Positions 13,019 to 23,400 of a stretch of 64,000 bases of DNA are shown piece by piece; the first letter of the stretch is position 1, and every line of letters starts with the position of its first letter. This stretch comes from Sialis fuliginosa. Lineage: Eukaryota; Arthropoda; Insecta; Megaloptera; Sialidae. The translations under genes and the position numbers were made by a program. The stretch is from assembly GCA_961205875.1 (NCBI GenBank), contig OY540812.1:33985098-34049097 (forward strand). Direction: 5' to 3'. The notes beneath the pieces were generated by a model. That model had not been told where the DNA came from. It worked only from the letters and a program-made list of their open reading frames with translations, and did no database searches.

Positions 13019-13115
13019 TTTTAATTTATGTTTAAGTTTATGATTATGTTTATGTTTAAGCTTATGTTTAAAATTATTATTTGAGTTTATGTGTATGTTT
13101 TTTTTTATGTTTTTG
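13019..13115 (+). repeat. AAGCTT marker block, type 1 (representative of 18)
   Basis: Order of parts: TTTTAATTTATGTTTAAG, TTTATGATTATG, TTTAAGCTTATG, TTTAAAATTATTATTTGAG, TTTATGTGTATG, a run of 8-9 T, ATG, TTTTTG. Other copies: 14814, 15630, 16759, 20907, 21748, 22871, 23633, 24768, 26778, 34014 (T-run missing), 39858, 45345, 47114, 52870, 58655, 60370 and 63404. Its TTATTTGAGT also occurs at the 3' end of the core. Confidence 0.92.
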
Positions 13116-15629
13116 TTTATGTTTATGTTTATGTTTATATTTATGTTTATGTTTATGTTTATGTTTATGTTTATGTTGGTGTTTATGTTTATGTTTATGT
13201 TTATGTTTATGTTTATGTTTATGTTGATGTTTATGTTTATGTTAATGTTTATGTTAATGTTTATGTTTATGTTTATGTTTATGTTTATGATTATGTTTTA
13301 ATTTATGTTTATGTTTATGTTTATGTTTATGTTTATGTTTATGATTATGTTTATGTTTATGTTTATGTTTATGTTTATGTTTAAGTTCATGTTTATGTTT
13401 AAGTTTATGTTTATGTTTATGTTTATGTTTATGTTTATGTTTATGTTTATGTTTATGTTTTAGTTTATGTTTATGTTTATGTTTATGTTTATGTTTATGT
13501 TTGTGTTTATGTTTATGTTTATGTTTATGTTTATGTTTATGTTTAAGTTTATGTTTAAGTTTATATTTATGTTTATATTTATGTTTATATTTATGTTTAT
13601 GTTTATGTTTATGTTTATGTTTATGTTTATGTTTATGTTTATGTTTATGTTTATGTTTATGTTTATGTTTATGTTTATGTTTATGTTTATGTTTATGTTT
13701 ATGTTTATGTTTATGTTTATGTTTATGTTTATGTTTATGTTTAAGTTTATGTTTATGTTTATGTTTATGTTTATGTTTAAGTTTATGTTTATGTTTAAGT
13801 TTATGTTTAAGTTTATGTTTATGTTTATGTTTATGTTTATGTTTATGTTTATTTTTATGTTTATGTTTATGTTTAAGTTTATGTTTATGTTTAAGTTTAT
13901 GTTTATGTTTATGTTTATGTTTATGTTTATGTTTATGTTTATGTTTATGTTTATGTTTATGTTTATGTTTATGTTTATGTTTAAGTTTGTGTTTATAATT
14001 ATGTTTATGTTTATGTTTATGTATAAGTTTATGTTTATGTTTATGTTTAAGTTTATGTTTATGTTTATGTTTATGTTTATGTTTATGTTTATGTTTATGT
14101 TTATGTTTATGTTTATGTTTATGTTTATGTTTATGTTTGTGTTTGTGTTTATGTTTATGTTTATGTTTATGTTTATGTTTATGTTTATGTTTATGTTTAT
14201 GTTTATGTTTATGTTTATGTTTATGTTTATGTTTATGTTTATGTTTATGTTTATGTTTATGTTTATGTTTATGTTTAAGTTTATGTTTATGTTTATGTTT
14301 ATGTTTATGTTTAAGTTTATGTTTAAGTTTATGTTTAAGTTTATGTTTATGTTTATGTTTATGTTTATGTTTATGTTTATGTTTATGTTTATGTTTATGT
14401 TTATGTTTATGTTTATGTTTATGTTGATGTTTATGTTTATGTTAATGTTTATGTTAATGTTTATGTTTATGTTTATGTTTATGTTTATGTTTATGTTTAT
14501 GTTTATGTTTATGTTTATGTTTATGTTTATGTTTATGTTTATGTTTATGTTTATGTTTATGTTTATGTTTATGTTTATGTTTATGTTTATGTTTATGTTT
14601 TTTTTTATGTTTATGTTTATGTTTATGTTTATGTTTATGTTTATGTTTATGTTTATGTTTATGTTTATGTTTATGTTTATGTTTATGTTTATGTTTATGT
14701 TTATGTTTATGTTTATGTTTATGTTTATGTTTATGTTTATGTTTATGTTTATGTTTATGTTTATGTTTATGTTTATGTTTATGTTTATGTTTATGTTTAT
14801 GTTTATGTTTATGTTTTAATTTATGTTTAAGTTTATGATTATGTTTATGTTTAAGCTTATGTTTAAAATTATTATTTGAGTTTATGTGTATGTTTTTTTT
14901 ATGTTTTTGTTTATGTTTATGTTTATGTTTATATTTATGTTTATGTTTATGTTTATGTTTATGTTTATGTTTGTGTTTATGTTTATGTTTATGTTTATGT
15001 TTATGTTTATGTTTATGTTTATGTTGATGTTTATGTTTATGTTAATGTTTATGTTAATGTTTATGTTAATGTTTATGTTTATGTTTATGTTTATGTTTAT
15101 GTTTATGTTTATGTTTTAATTTATGTTTATGTTTATGTTTATGTTTATGTTTATGATTATGTTTATGTTTATGTTTATGTTTATGTTTATGTTTATGTTT
15201 ATGTTTAAGTTCATGTTTATGTTTAAGTTTATGTTTATGTTTATGTTTATGTTTATGTTTATGTTTATGTTTATGTTTATGTTTATGTTTATGTTTTAGT
15301 TTATGTTTATGTTTATGTTTATGTTTATGTTTATGTTTGTGTTTATGTTTATGTTTATGTTTATGTTTATGTTTATGTTTATGTTTATGTTTATGTTTAA
15401 GTTTATGTTTAAGTTTATATTTATGTTTATATTTATGTTTATATTTATGTTTATGTTTACGTTTATGTTTATGTTTATGTTTATGTTTATGTTTATGTTT
15501 ATGTTTATGTTTATGTTTATGTTTATGTTTATGTTTATGTTTATGTTTATGTTTATGTTTATGTTTATGTTTATGTTTATGTTTATGTTTATGTTTATGT
15601 TTAGGTTTATGTTTATGTTTATGTTTATG

Positions 15630-15726
15630 TTTTAATTTATGTTTCAGTTTATGATTATGTTTATGTTTAAGCTTATGTTTAAAATTATTATTTGAGTTTA
15701 TGTGTATGTTTTTTTTTATGTTTTTG
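15630..15726 (+). repeat. AAGCTT marker with TTTCAG change
   Basis: Same parts as the type 1 marker, but the segment after TTTTAATTTATG reads TTTCAG instead of TTTAAG. Useful as a copy-specific tag. Confidence 0.85.
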
Positions 15727-18685
15727 TTTATGTTTATGTTTATGTTTATATTTATGTTTATGTTTATGTTTATGTTTATGTTTATGTTTGTGTTTATGTT
15801 TATGTTTATGTTTATGTTTATGTTTATGTTTATGTTTATGTTGATGTTTATGTTTATGTTAATGTTTATGTTAATGTTTATGTTAATGTTTATGTTTATG
15901 TTTATGTTTATGTTTATGTTTATGTTTTAATTTATGTTTATGTTTATGTTTATGTTTATGTTTATGATTATGTTTATGTTTATGTTTATGTTTATGTTTA
16001 TGTTTATGTTTATGTTTAAGTTCATGTTTATGTTTAAGTTTATGTTTATGTTTATGTTTATGTTTATGTTTATGTTTATGTTTATGTTTATGTTTATGTT
16101 TATGTTTTAGTTTATGTTTATGTTTATGTTTATGTTTATGTTTATGTTTGTGTTTATGTTTATGTTTATGTTTATGTTTATGTTTATGTTTATGTTTATG
16201 TTTAAGTTTATGTTTAAGTTTATATTTATGTTTATATTTATGTTTATATTTATGTTTATGTTTACGTTTATGTTTATGTTTATGTTTATGTTTATGTTTA
16301 TGTTTATGTTTATGTTTATGTTTATGTTTATGTTTATGTTTATGTTTATGTTTATGTTTATGTTTATGTTTATGTTTATGTTTAAGTTTATGTTTATGTT
16401 TAAGTTTATGTTTATGTTTATGTTTATGTTTATGTTTATGTTTATGTTTAAGTTTATGTTTATGTTTAAGTTTATGTTTAAGTTTATGTTTATGTTTATG
16501 TTTATGTTTATGTTTATGTTTATGTTTATGTTTATGTTTATGTTTATGTTTATGTTTAAGTTTATGTTTATGTTTAAGTTTATGTTTATGTTTATGTTTA
16601 TGTTTATGTTTATGTTTATGTTTATGTTTATGTTTATGTTTAAGTTTATGTTTATGTATATGTTTATGTTTATGTTTATGTTTATGTTTATGTTTAAGTT
16701 TATGTTTATGTTTATGTTTATGTTTATGTTTAGGTTTATGTTTATGTTTATGTTTATGTTTTAATTTATGTTTAAGTTTATGATTATGTTTATGTTTAAG
16801 CTTATGTTTAAAATTATTATTTGAGTTTATGTGTATGTTTTTTTTATGTTTTTGTTTATGTTTATGTTTATGTTTATATTTATGTTTATGTTTATGTTTA
16901 TGTTTATGTTTATGTTTGTGTTTATGTTTATGTTTATGTTTATGTTTATGTTTATGTTTATGTTTATGTTGATGTTTATGTTTATGTTAATGTTTATGTT
17001 AATGTTTATGTTAATGTTTATGTTAATGTTTATGTTAATGTTTATGTTTATGTTTATGTTTATGTTTATGTTTTAATTTATGTTTATGTTTATGTTTATG
17101 TTTATGTTTATGATTATGTTTATGTTTATGTTTATGTTTATGTTTATGATTAAGTTCATGTTTATGTTTAAGTTTATGTTTATGTTTATGTTTATGTTTA
17201 TGTTTATGTTTATGTTTATGTTTATGTTTATGTTTTAGTTTATGTTTATGTTTATGTTTATGTTTATGTTTATATTTATGTTTATGTTTATGTTAATGTT
17301 TATGTTTATGTTTATGTTTATATTTATGTTTATGTTTATGTTTATGTTTATGTTTATGTTTATGTTTATGTTTAAGTTTATGTTTATGTTTATGTTTATG
17401 TTTATGTTTATGTTTATGTTTATGTTTATGTTTATGTTTATGTTTATGTTTTAGTTTATGGTTATGTTTATGTTTATGTTTATGTTTATGTTTGTGTTCA
17501 TGTTTATGTTTATGTTTATGTTTATGTTTATGTTTATGTTTATGTTTAAGTTTATGTTTAAGTTTATGTTTATGTTTATATTTATGTTAATATTTATGTT
17601 TATGTTTATGTTTATGTTTATGTTTATGTTTATGTTTATGTTTATGTTTATGTTTATGTTTATGTTTATGTTTATGTTTATGTTTATGTTTATGTTTATG
17701 TTTATGTTTATGTTTATGTTTATGTTTATGTTTATGTTTAAGTTTATGTTTATGTTTATGTTTATGTTTATGTTTATGTTTAAGTTTATGTTTATGTTTA
17801 AGTTTATGTTTAAGTTTATGTTTATGTTTATGTTTATGTTTATGTTTATGTTTATGTTTATGTTTAAGTTTATGTTTATGTTTATATTTATGTTAATATT
17901 TATGTTTATGTTTATGTTTATGTTTATGTTTATGTTTATGTTCATGTTTATGTTTATGTTTATGTTTATGTTTATGTTTATGTTTATGTTTATGTTTATG
18001 TTTATGTTTATGTTTATGTTTATGTTTATGTTTAAGTTTATGTTTATGTTTATGTTTATGTTTATGTTTATGTTTATGTTTAAGTTTATGTTTATGTTTA
18101 AGTTTATGTTTAAGTTTATGTTTATGTTTATGTTTATGTTTATGTTTATGTTTATGTTTATGTTAATGTTTATGTTTATGTTTATGTTTATGTTTATGTT
18201 TATGTTTATGTTTAAGTTTATGTTTATGTTTAAGTTTATGTTTATGTTTATGTTTATGTTTATGTTTATGTTTATGTTTATGTTTATGTTAATGTTTATG
18301 TTTATGTTTAAGTTTGTGTTTATAATTATGTTTATGTTTATGTTTATGTATAAGTTTATGTTTATGTTTATGTTTATGTTTATGTTTATGTTTATGTTTA
18401 TGTTTATGTTTAAGTTTATGTTTATGTATATGTTTATGTTTATGTTTATGTTTAAGTTTATGTTTATGTTAATGTTTATGTTTATGTTTATGTTTATGTT
18501 TATGTTTAAATTTATATTTAAGTTTATGTTTATGTTTGTTTAAGTCTATGTTTATGTTTATGTTTTAATTTATGTTTAAGTTTATGTTTAAGTTTATGTT
18601 TTATTTATGTTTAAGTAATGTTTATGTTTATGTTCAAATTTATGTTTAAATTTATGTTCAAATTTATGTTTAAGTTTATTTAAAC

Positions 18686-20136
18686 ATAAACTTAATCATA
18701 AACTTAAACATTAATTAAAACATAAACATAAACTTAAACATAAACTTAATCATAAACTTAAACATAAACTTATACATAAACCTAAACATAAACTTAAACA
18801 TAAACTTAAACATAAACTTAAACATAAACTTAAACATAAACTTAAACATAAACTTAATCATAAACTTAATCATAAACTTAATAATAAACTTAATCATAAA
18901 TTTAATCATAAACTTAAACATAAACTTAAACCTAAACTTAATCATAAACTTTATCATAAACTTAAACATAAACTTAATCATAAAATTAATCATAAACTTA
19001 ATCATAAACTTAAACATAAACTTTATCATAAACTTAAACATAAATTAAAACATAAACATAAACTTAAACATAAACTTAATCATAAACTTAAACATAAACT
19101 TAATCATAAACCTAAACATAAACTTAAACATAAACTTAAACATAAACTTAAACATAAACTTAATCATAAACTTAATCATAAACTTAAACATAAACTTAAT
19201 CATAAACTTAAACATAAACTTAATCATAAACTTAAAGATAAACTTAATCATAAACTTAAACATAAACTTAAACATAAACTTAAACATAAACTTAATCATA
19301 AACTTAATCATAAACTTAAACATAAACTTAATCATAAACTTAAAGATAAACTTAATCATAAACTTAATCATAAATTTAATCATAAACTTAAACATAAACT
19401 TCAACCTAAACTTAATCATAAACTTAATCATAAACTTAATCATAAACTTAAACATTAACTTAATCATAAAATTAATCATAAACTTAATCATAAACTTAAA
19501 CATAAACTTTATCATAAACTTAAACATAAATTAAAACATAAACATAAACTTAAACATAAACTTAATTATAAACTTAAACATAAACTTAATCATAAACCTA
19601 AACATAAACTTAAACATAAACTTAAACATAAACTTAAACATAAACTTAATCATAAACTTAATCATAAACTTAATCATAAACTTAAACATAAACTTAAAGA
19701 TAAACTTAGGCATAAACTTAATCATAAAATTAAACATAAACTTAATCATAAACTTAATCATAAACTTAAACATAAACTTAATCATAAACTTAAAGATAAA
19801 CTTAATCATAATCTAAATCATAAACTTAATCATAAACTTAATCATAAACTTATTCATAAACTTAATCATAAACTTAAACATAAACTTAAACATAAACTTA
19901 ATCATAAACTTAAACATAAACTTAAACATAAACTTAATCATAAACTTAATCATTAACTTAATCATAAACTTAATCATAAACTTAAACATAAACATAAACA
20001 TAAACATAAACATAAACATAAACATAAACATAAACATAAACTTAACATAAACATAAACATAAACATAAACATAAACATAAACATAAACATAAACATAAAC
20101 ATAAACATAAACATAAACATAAACATAAACATAAAC
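18686..20136 (-). repeat. A-arm 6, 1,451 bp
   Basis: Starts with a shortened entry (ACATTAATTAAAACATAAAC at 18707) lacking the usual AAATTTAAACTAAAATT. Carries CTTCAACC, CTTAGGCAT (19,707) and CTTATTCAT. The terminal pure CATAAA tract is unusually long, with 14-15 repeats between the CTTAA slip (20041) and the core. Confidence 0.95.
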
Positions 20137-20142
20137 AACACA

Positions 20143-20162
20143 TTTCGTCTCAATTCGATTTT
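20143..20162 (+). promoter_or_regulatory. 20-bp iteron-like motif R1
   Basis: TTTCGTCTCAATTCGATTTT at core offsets 7-26. Shares T3, T6, T8 and ATTCG (11-15) with R2 to R5. It lies 79 bp upstream of R2, one base short of four motif lengths. Confidence 0.65.
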
Positions 20163-20177
20163 GCATAGAAAAATAAT

Positions 20178-20186
20178 TATATAAAA
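20178..20186 (+). promoter_or_regulatory. TATA-box-like sequence in the core
   Basis: TATATAAAA at core offsets 42-50, present in all 21 cores. It fits the eukaryotic TATA consensus, but in such AT-rich DNA a chance match is easy. Conservation here equals that of the rest of the core, so it is not independent support. Confidence 0.3.
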
Positions 20187-20206
20187 TCTTCCTCAAGACA
20201 GATTAG

Positions 20207-20229
20207 ATACAAATCGACTCGATTTGTAT
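20207..20229. promoter_or_regulatory. 23-bp perfect dyad in the core
   Basis: Left half ATACAAATCGA, centre C, right half TCGATTTGTAT, the exact reverse complement of the left. The right half overlaps the start of motif R2, so the left half is an inverted partial R2. Conserved in 20 of 21 cores; core 8 has A to T in the innermost pair. It could be a dimeric protein site or a small cruciform. Confidence 0.85.
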
Positions 20230-20281
20230 TAATTCGGTGTATTTTGTATTTATTCGTTAATAGTTGTCTTGATTCGTTTCA
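20222..20281 (+). promoter_or_regulatory. Three adjacent 20-bp iteron-like motifs R2-R4
   Basis: R2 is ATTTGTATTAATTCGGTGTA. R3 is TTTTGTATTTATTCGTTAAT. R4 is AGTTGTCTTGATTCGTTTCA. They are contiguous and in direct orientation; 12 of 20 positions agree in all three (3-6, 8, 9, 11-15, 17). Present in every full core at offsets 86-145. Confidence 0.85.
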
Positions 20282-20302
20282 AACAGTCTATTTTAACCAG
20301 TT

Positions 20303-20322
20303 TTTTATATCAATTCGAAAAG
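20303..20322 (+). promoter_or_regulatory. 20-bp iteron-like motif R5
   Basis: TTTTATATCAATTCGAAAAG at offsets 167-186, 41 bp after the start of R4. In cores 18, 19 and 21 its ATTCG has become TTTCG. Confidence 0.6.
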
Positions 20323-20361
20323 TTTCAGCGCTAATCAGAAATTAAGAGTCAAAATGTCTAG

Positions 20362-20397
20362 ATTTGACTTAATTTGATGTTATTTGAGTGATATGAT
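20362..20397 (+). promoter_or_regulatory. Helically phased ATTTGA triplet at core 3' end
   Basis: ATTTGA at offsets 226, 236 and 246, then TATGAT at 256, an exact 10-bp period. It lies in the same 10-bp register as R2 to R4 (offset 86 plus 140). The block ends at ATGCAT, where the T-arm begins. Confidence 0.75.
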
Positions 20398-20401
20398 GCA
20401 T

Positions 20402-23400
20402 GTTTATGTTTAAGATTATGTTTATGTTTATGTTTATGTTTATGTTTATGTTTATGTTTATGTTTATGTTTATGTTTATGTTTATGTTTATGTTTATGTT
20501 TATGTTTATGTTTATGTTTATGTTTATGTTTATGTTTAAGTTCATGTTTATGTTTATGTTTATATTTATGTTTATATTTATGTTTATGTTTATGTTTATG
20601 TTTATGTTTATGTTTATGTTTATGTTTATGTTTATGTTTATGTTTATGTTTATGTTTATGTTTATGTTTATGTTTATTTTTATGTTTATGTTTATGTTTA
20701 TGTTTATGTTTATGTTTATGTTTATGTTTATGTTTATGTTTATGTTTATGTTTATGTTTATGTTTATGTTTATGTTTATGTTTATGTTTATGTTTATGTT
20801 TATGTTTATGTTTATGTTTATGTTTATGTTTATGTTTATGTTTATGTTTATGTTTATGTTTATGTTTATGTTTATGTTTATGTTTATGTTTATGTTTATG
20901 TTTATGTTTTAATTTATGTTTAAGTTTATGATTCTGTTTATGTTTAAGCTTATGTTTAAAATTATTATTTGAGTTTATGTGTATGTTTTTTTTTATGTTT
21001 TTGTTTATGTTTATGTTTATGTTTATATTTATGTTTATGTTTATGTTTATGTTTATGTTTATGTTTGTGTTTATGTTTATGTTTATGTTTATGTTTATGT
21101 TTATGTTTATGTTTATGTTGATGTTTATGTTTATGTTAATGTTTATGTTAATGTTTATGTTAATGTTTATGTTTATGTTTATGTTTATGTTTATGTTTAT
21201 GTTTATGTTTATGTTTATGTTTTAATTTATGTTTATGTTTATGTTTATGTTTATGTTTATGATTATGTTTATGTTTATGTTTATGTTTATGTTTATGTTT
21301 ATGTTTATGTTTAAGTTCATGTTTATGTTTAAGTTTATGTTTATGTTTATGTTTATGTTTATGTTTATGTTTATGTTTATGTTTATGTTTATGTTTATGT
21401 TTTAGTTTATGTTTATGTTTATGTTTATGTTTATGTTTATGTTTGTGTTTATGTTTATGTTTATGTTTATGTTTATGTTTATGTTTATGTTTATGTTTAA
21501 GTTTATGTTTAAGTTTATATTTATGTTTATATTTATGTTTATATTTATGTTTATGTTTACGTTTATGTTTATGTTTATGTTTATGTTTATGTTTATGTTT
21601 ATGTTTATGTTTATGTTTATGTTTATGTTTATGTTTATGTTTATGTTTATGTTTATGTTTATGTTTATGTTTATGTTTATGTTTATGTTTATGTTTATGT
21701 TTATGTTTATGTTTATGTTTAGGTTTATGTTTATGTTTATGTTTATGTTTTAATTTATGTTTAAGTTTATGATTATGTTTATGTTTAAGCTTATGTTTAA
21801 AATTATTATTTGAGTTTATGTGTATGTTTTTTTTTATGTTTTTGTTTATGTTTATGTTTATGTTTATATTTATGTTTATGTTTATGTTTATGTTTATGTT
21901 TATGTTTATGTTTGTGTTTATGTTTATGTTTATGTTTATGTTTATGTTTATGTTTATGTTTATGTTGATGTTTATGTTTATGTTAATGTTTATGTTAATG
22001 TTTATGTTAATGTTTATGTTTATGTTTATGTTTATGTTTATGTTTATGTTTTAATTTATGTTTATGTTTATGTTTATGTTTATGTTTATGATTATGTTTA
22101 TGTTTATGTTTATGTTTATGTTTATGTTTATGTTTATGTTTAAGTTCATGTTTATGTTTAAGTTTATGTTTATGTTTATGTTTATGTTTATGTTTATGTT
22201 TATGTTTATGTTTATGTTTATGTTTTAGTTTATGTTTATGTTTATGTTTATGTTTATGTTTATGTTTGTGTTTATGTTTATGTTTATGTTTATGTTTATG
22301 TTTATGTTTATGTTTATGTTTATGTTTAAGTTTATGTTTAAGTTTATATTTATGTTTATATTTATGTTTATATTTATGTTTATGTTTACGTTTATGTTTA
22401 TGTTTATGTTTATGTTTATGTTTATGTTTATGTTTATGTTTATGTTTATGTTTATGTTTATGTTTATGTTTATGTTTATGTTTATGTTTATGTTTATGTT
22501 TATGTTTAAGTTTATGTTTATGTTTAAGTTTATGTTTATGTTTATGTTTATGTTTATGTTTATGTTTATGTTTAAGTTTATGTTTATGTTTAAGTTTATG
22601 TTTAAGTTTATGTTTATGTTTATGTTTATGTTTATGTTTATGTTTATGTTTATGTTTATGTTTATGTTTATGTTTAAGTTTATGTTTATGTTTAAGTTTA
22701 TGTTTATGTTTATGTTTATGTTTATGTTTATGTTTATGTTTATGTTTATGTTTATGTTTAAGTTTATGTTTATGTATATGTTTATGTTTATGTTTATGTT
22801 TATGTTTAAGTTTATGTTTATGTTTATGTTTATGTTTATGTTTAGGTTTATGTTTATGTTTATGTTTATGTTTTAATTTATGTTTAAGTTTATGATTATG
22901 TTTATGTTTAAGCTTATGTTTAAAATTATTATTTGAGTTTATGTGTATGTTTTTTTTATGTTTTTGTTTATGTTTATGTTTATGTTTATATTTATGTTTA
23001 TGTTTATGTTTATGTTTATGTTTATGTTTGTGTTTATGTTTATGTTTATGTTTATGTTTATGTTTATGTTTATGTTGATGTTTATGTTTATGTTAATGTT
23101 TATGTTAATGTTTATGTTAATGTTTATGTTTATGTTTATGTTTATGTTTATGTTTTAATTTATGTTTATGTTTATGTTTATGTTTATGTTTATGATTATG
23201 TTTATGTTTATGTTTATGTTTATGTTTATGATTAAGTTCATGTTTATGTTTAAGTTTATGTTTATGTTTATGTTTATGTTTATGTTTATGTTTATGTTTA
23301 TGTTTTAGTTTATGTTTATGTTTATGTTTATGTTTATGTTTATATTTATGTTTATGTTTATGTTAATGTTTATGTTTATGTTTATGTTTATATTTATGTT

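Larger units (their letters stand above)
12262..18679 (+). repeat. Giant T-arm 5, 6,418 bp, with nested internal units
   Basis: Begins with about 68 pure hexamers (to about 12,690), then breaks into internal units bounded by an AAGCTT-containing marker at 13019-13115, 14814-14909, 15630-15726 and 16759-16854. Other landmarks recur in fixed order: GTTTTAG plus TTTATGG (17,452), TTTACG, triple ATATTTATGTTT, and AAGTTTGTGTTTATAATT at 13983 and 18310. No core or dyad occurs in these 6.4 kb. Confidence 0.95.
20137..20401 (+). repeat. 265-bp core 6 (consensus type)
   Basis: Matches the majority sequence at every variable site I compared, so it is used here as the reference core for the sub-features that follow. 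Confidence 0.97.

Noticed and set aside
13467-14819. 450-residue open frame of Phe-Met repeats, and many similar frames on both strands
   Set aside because: TTTATG repeats are open in all three forward frames (FM, LC, YV), so overlapping long frames arise automatically. They stop and start with hexamer phase slips, not with gene signals, and have no codon structure or conserved domain.
20137-20401. tRNA gene or tRNA-derived SINE in the core
   Set aside because: GATTCGTTTC faintly recalls a B box, but there is no properly spaced A box, no cloverleaf, no poly-A or T-run end and no target-site duplication.
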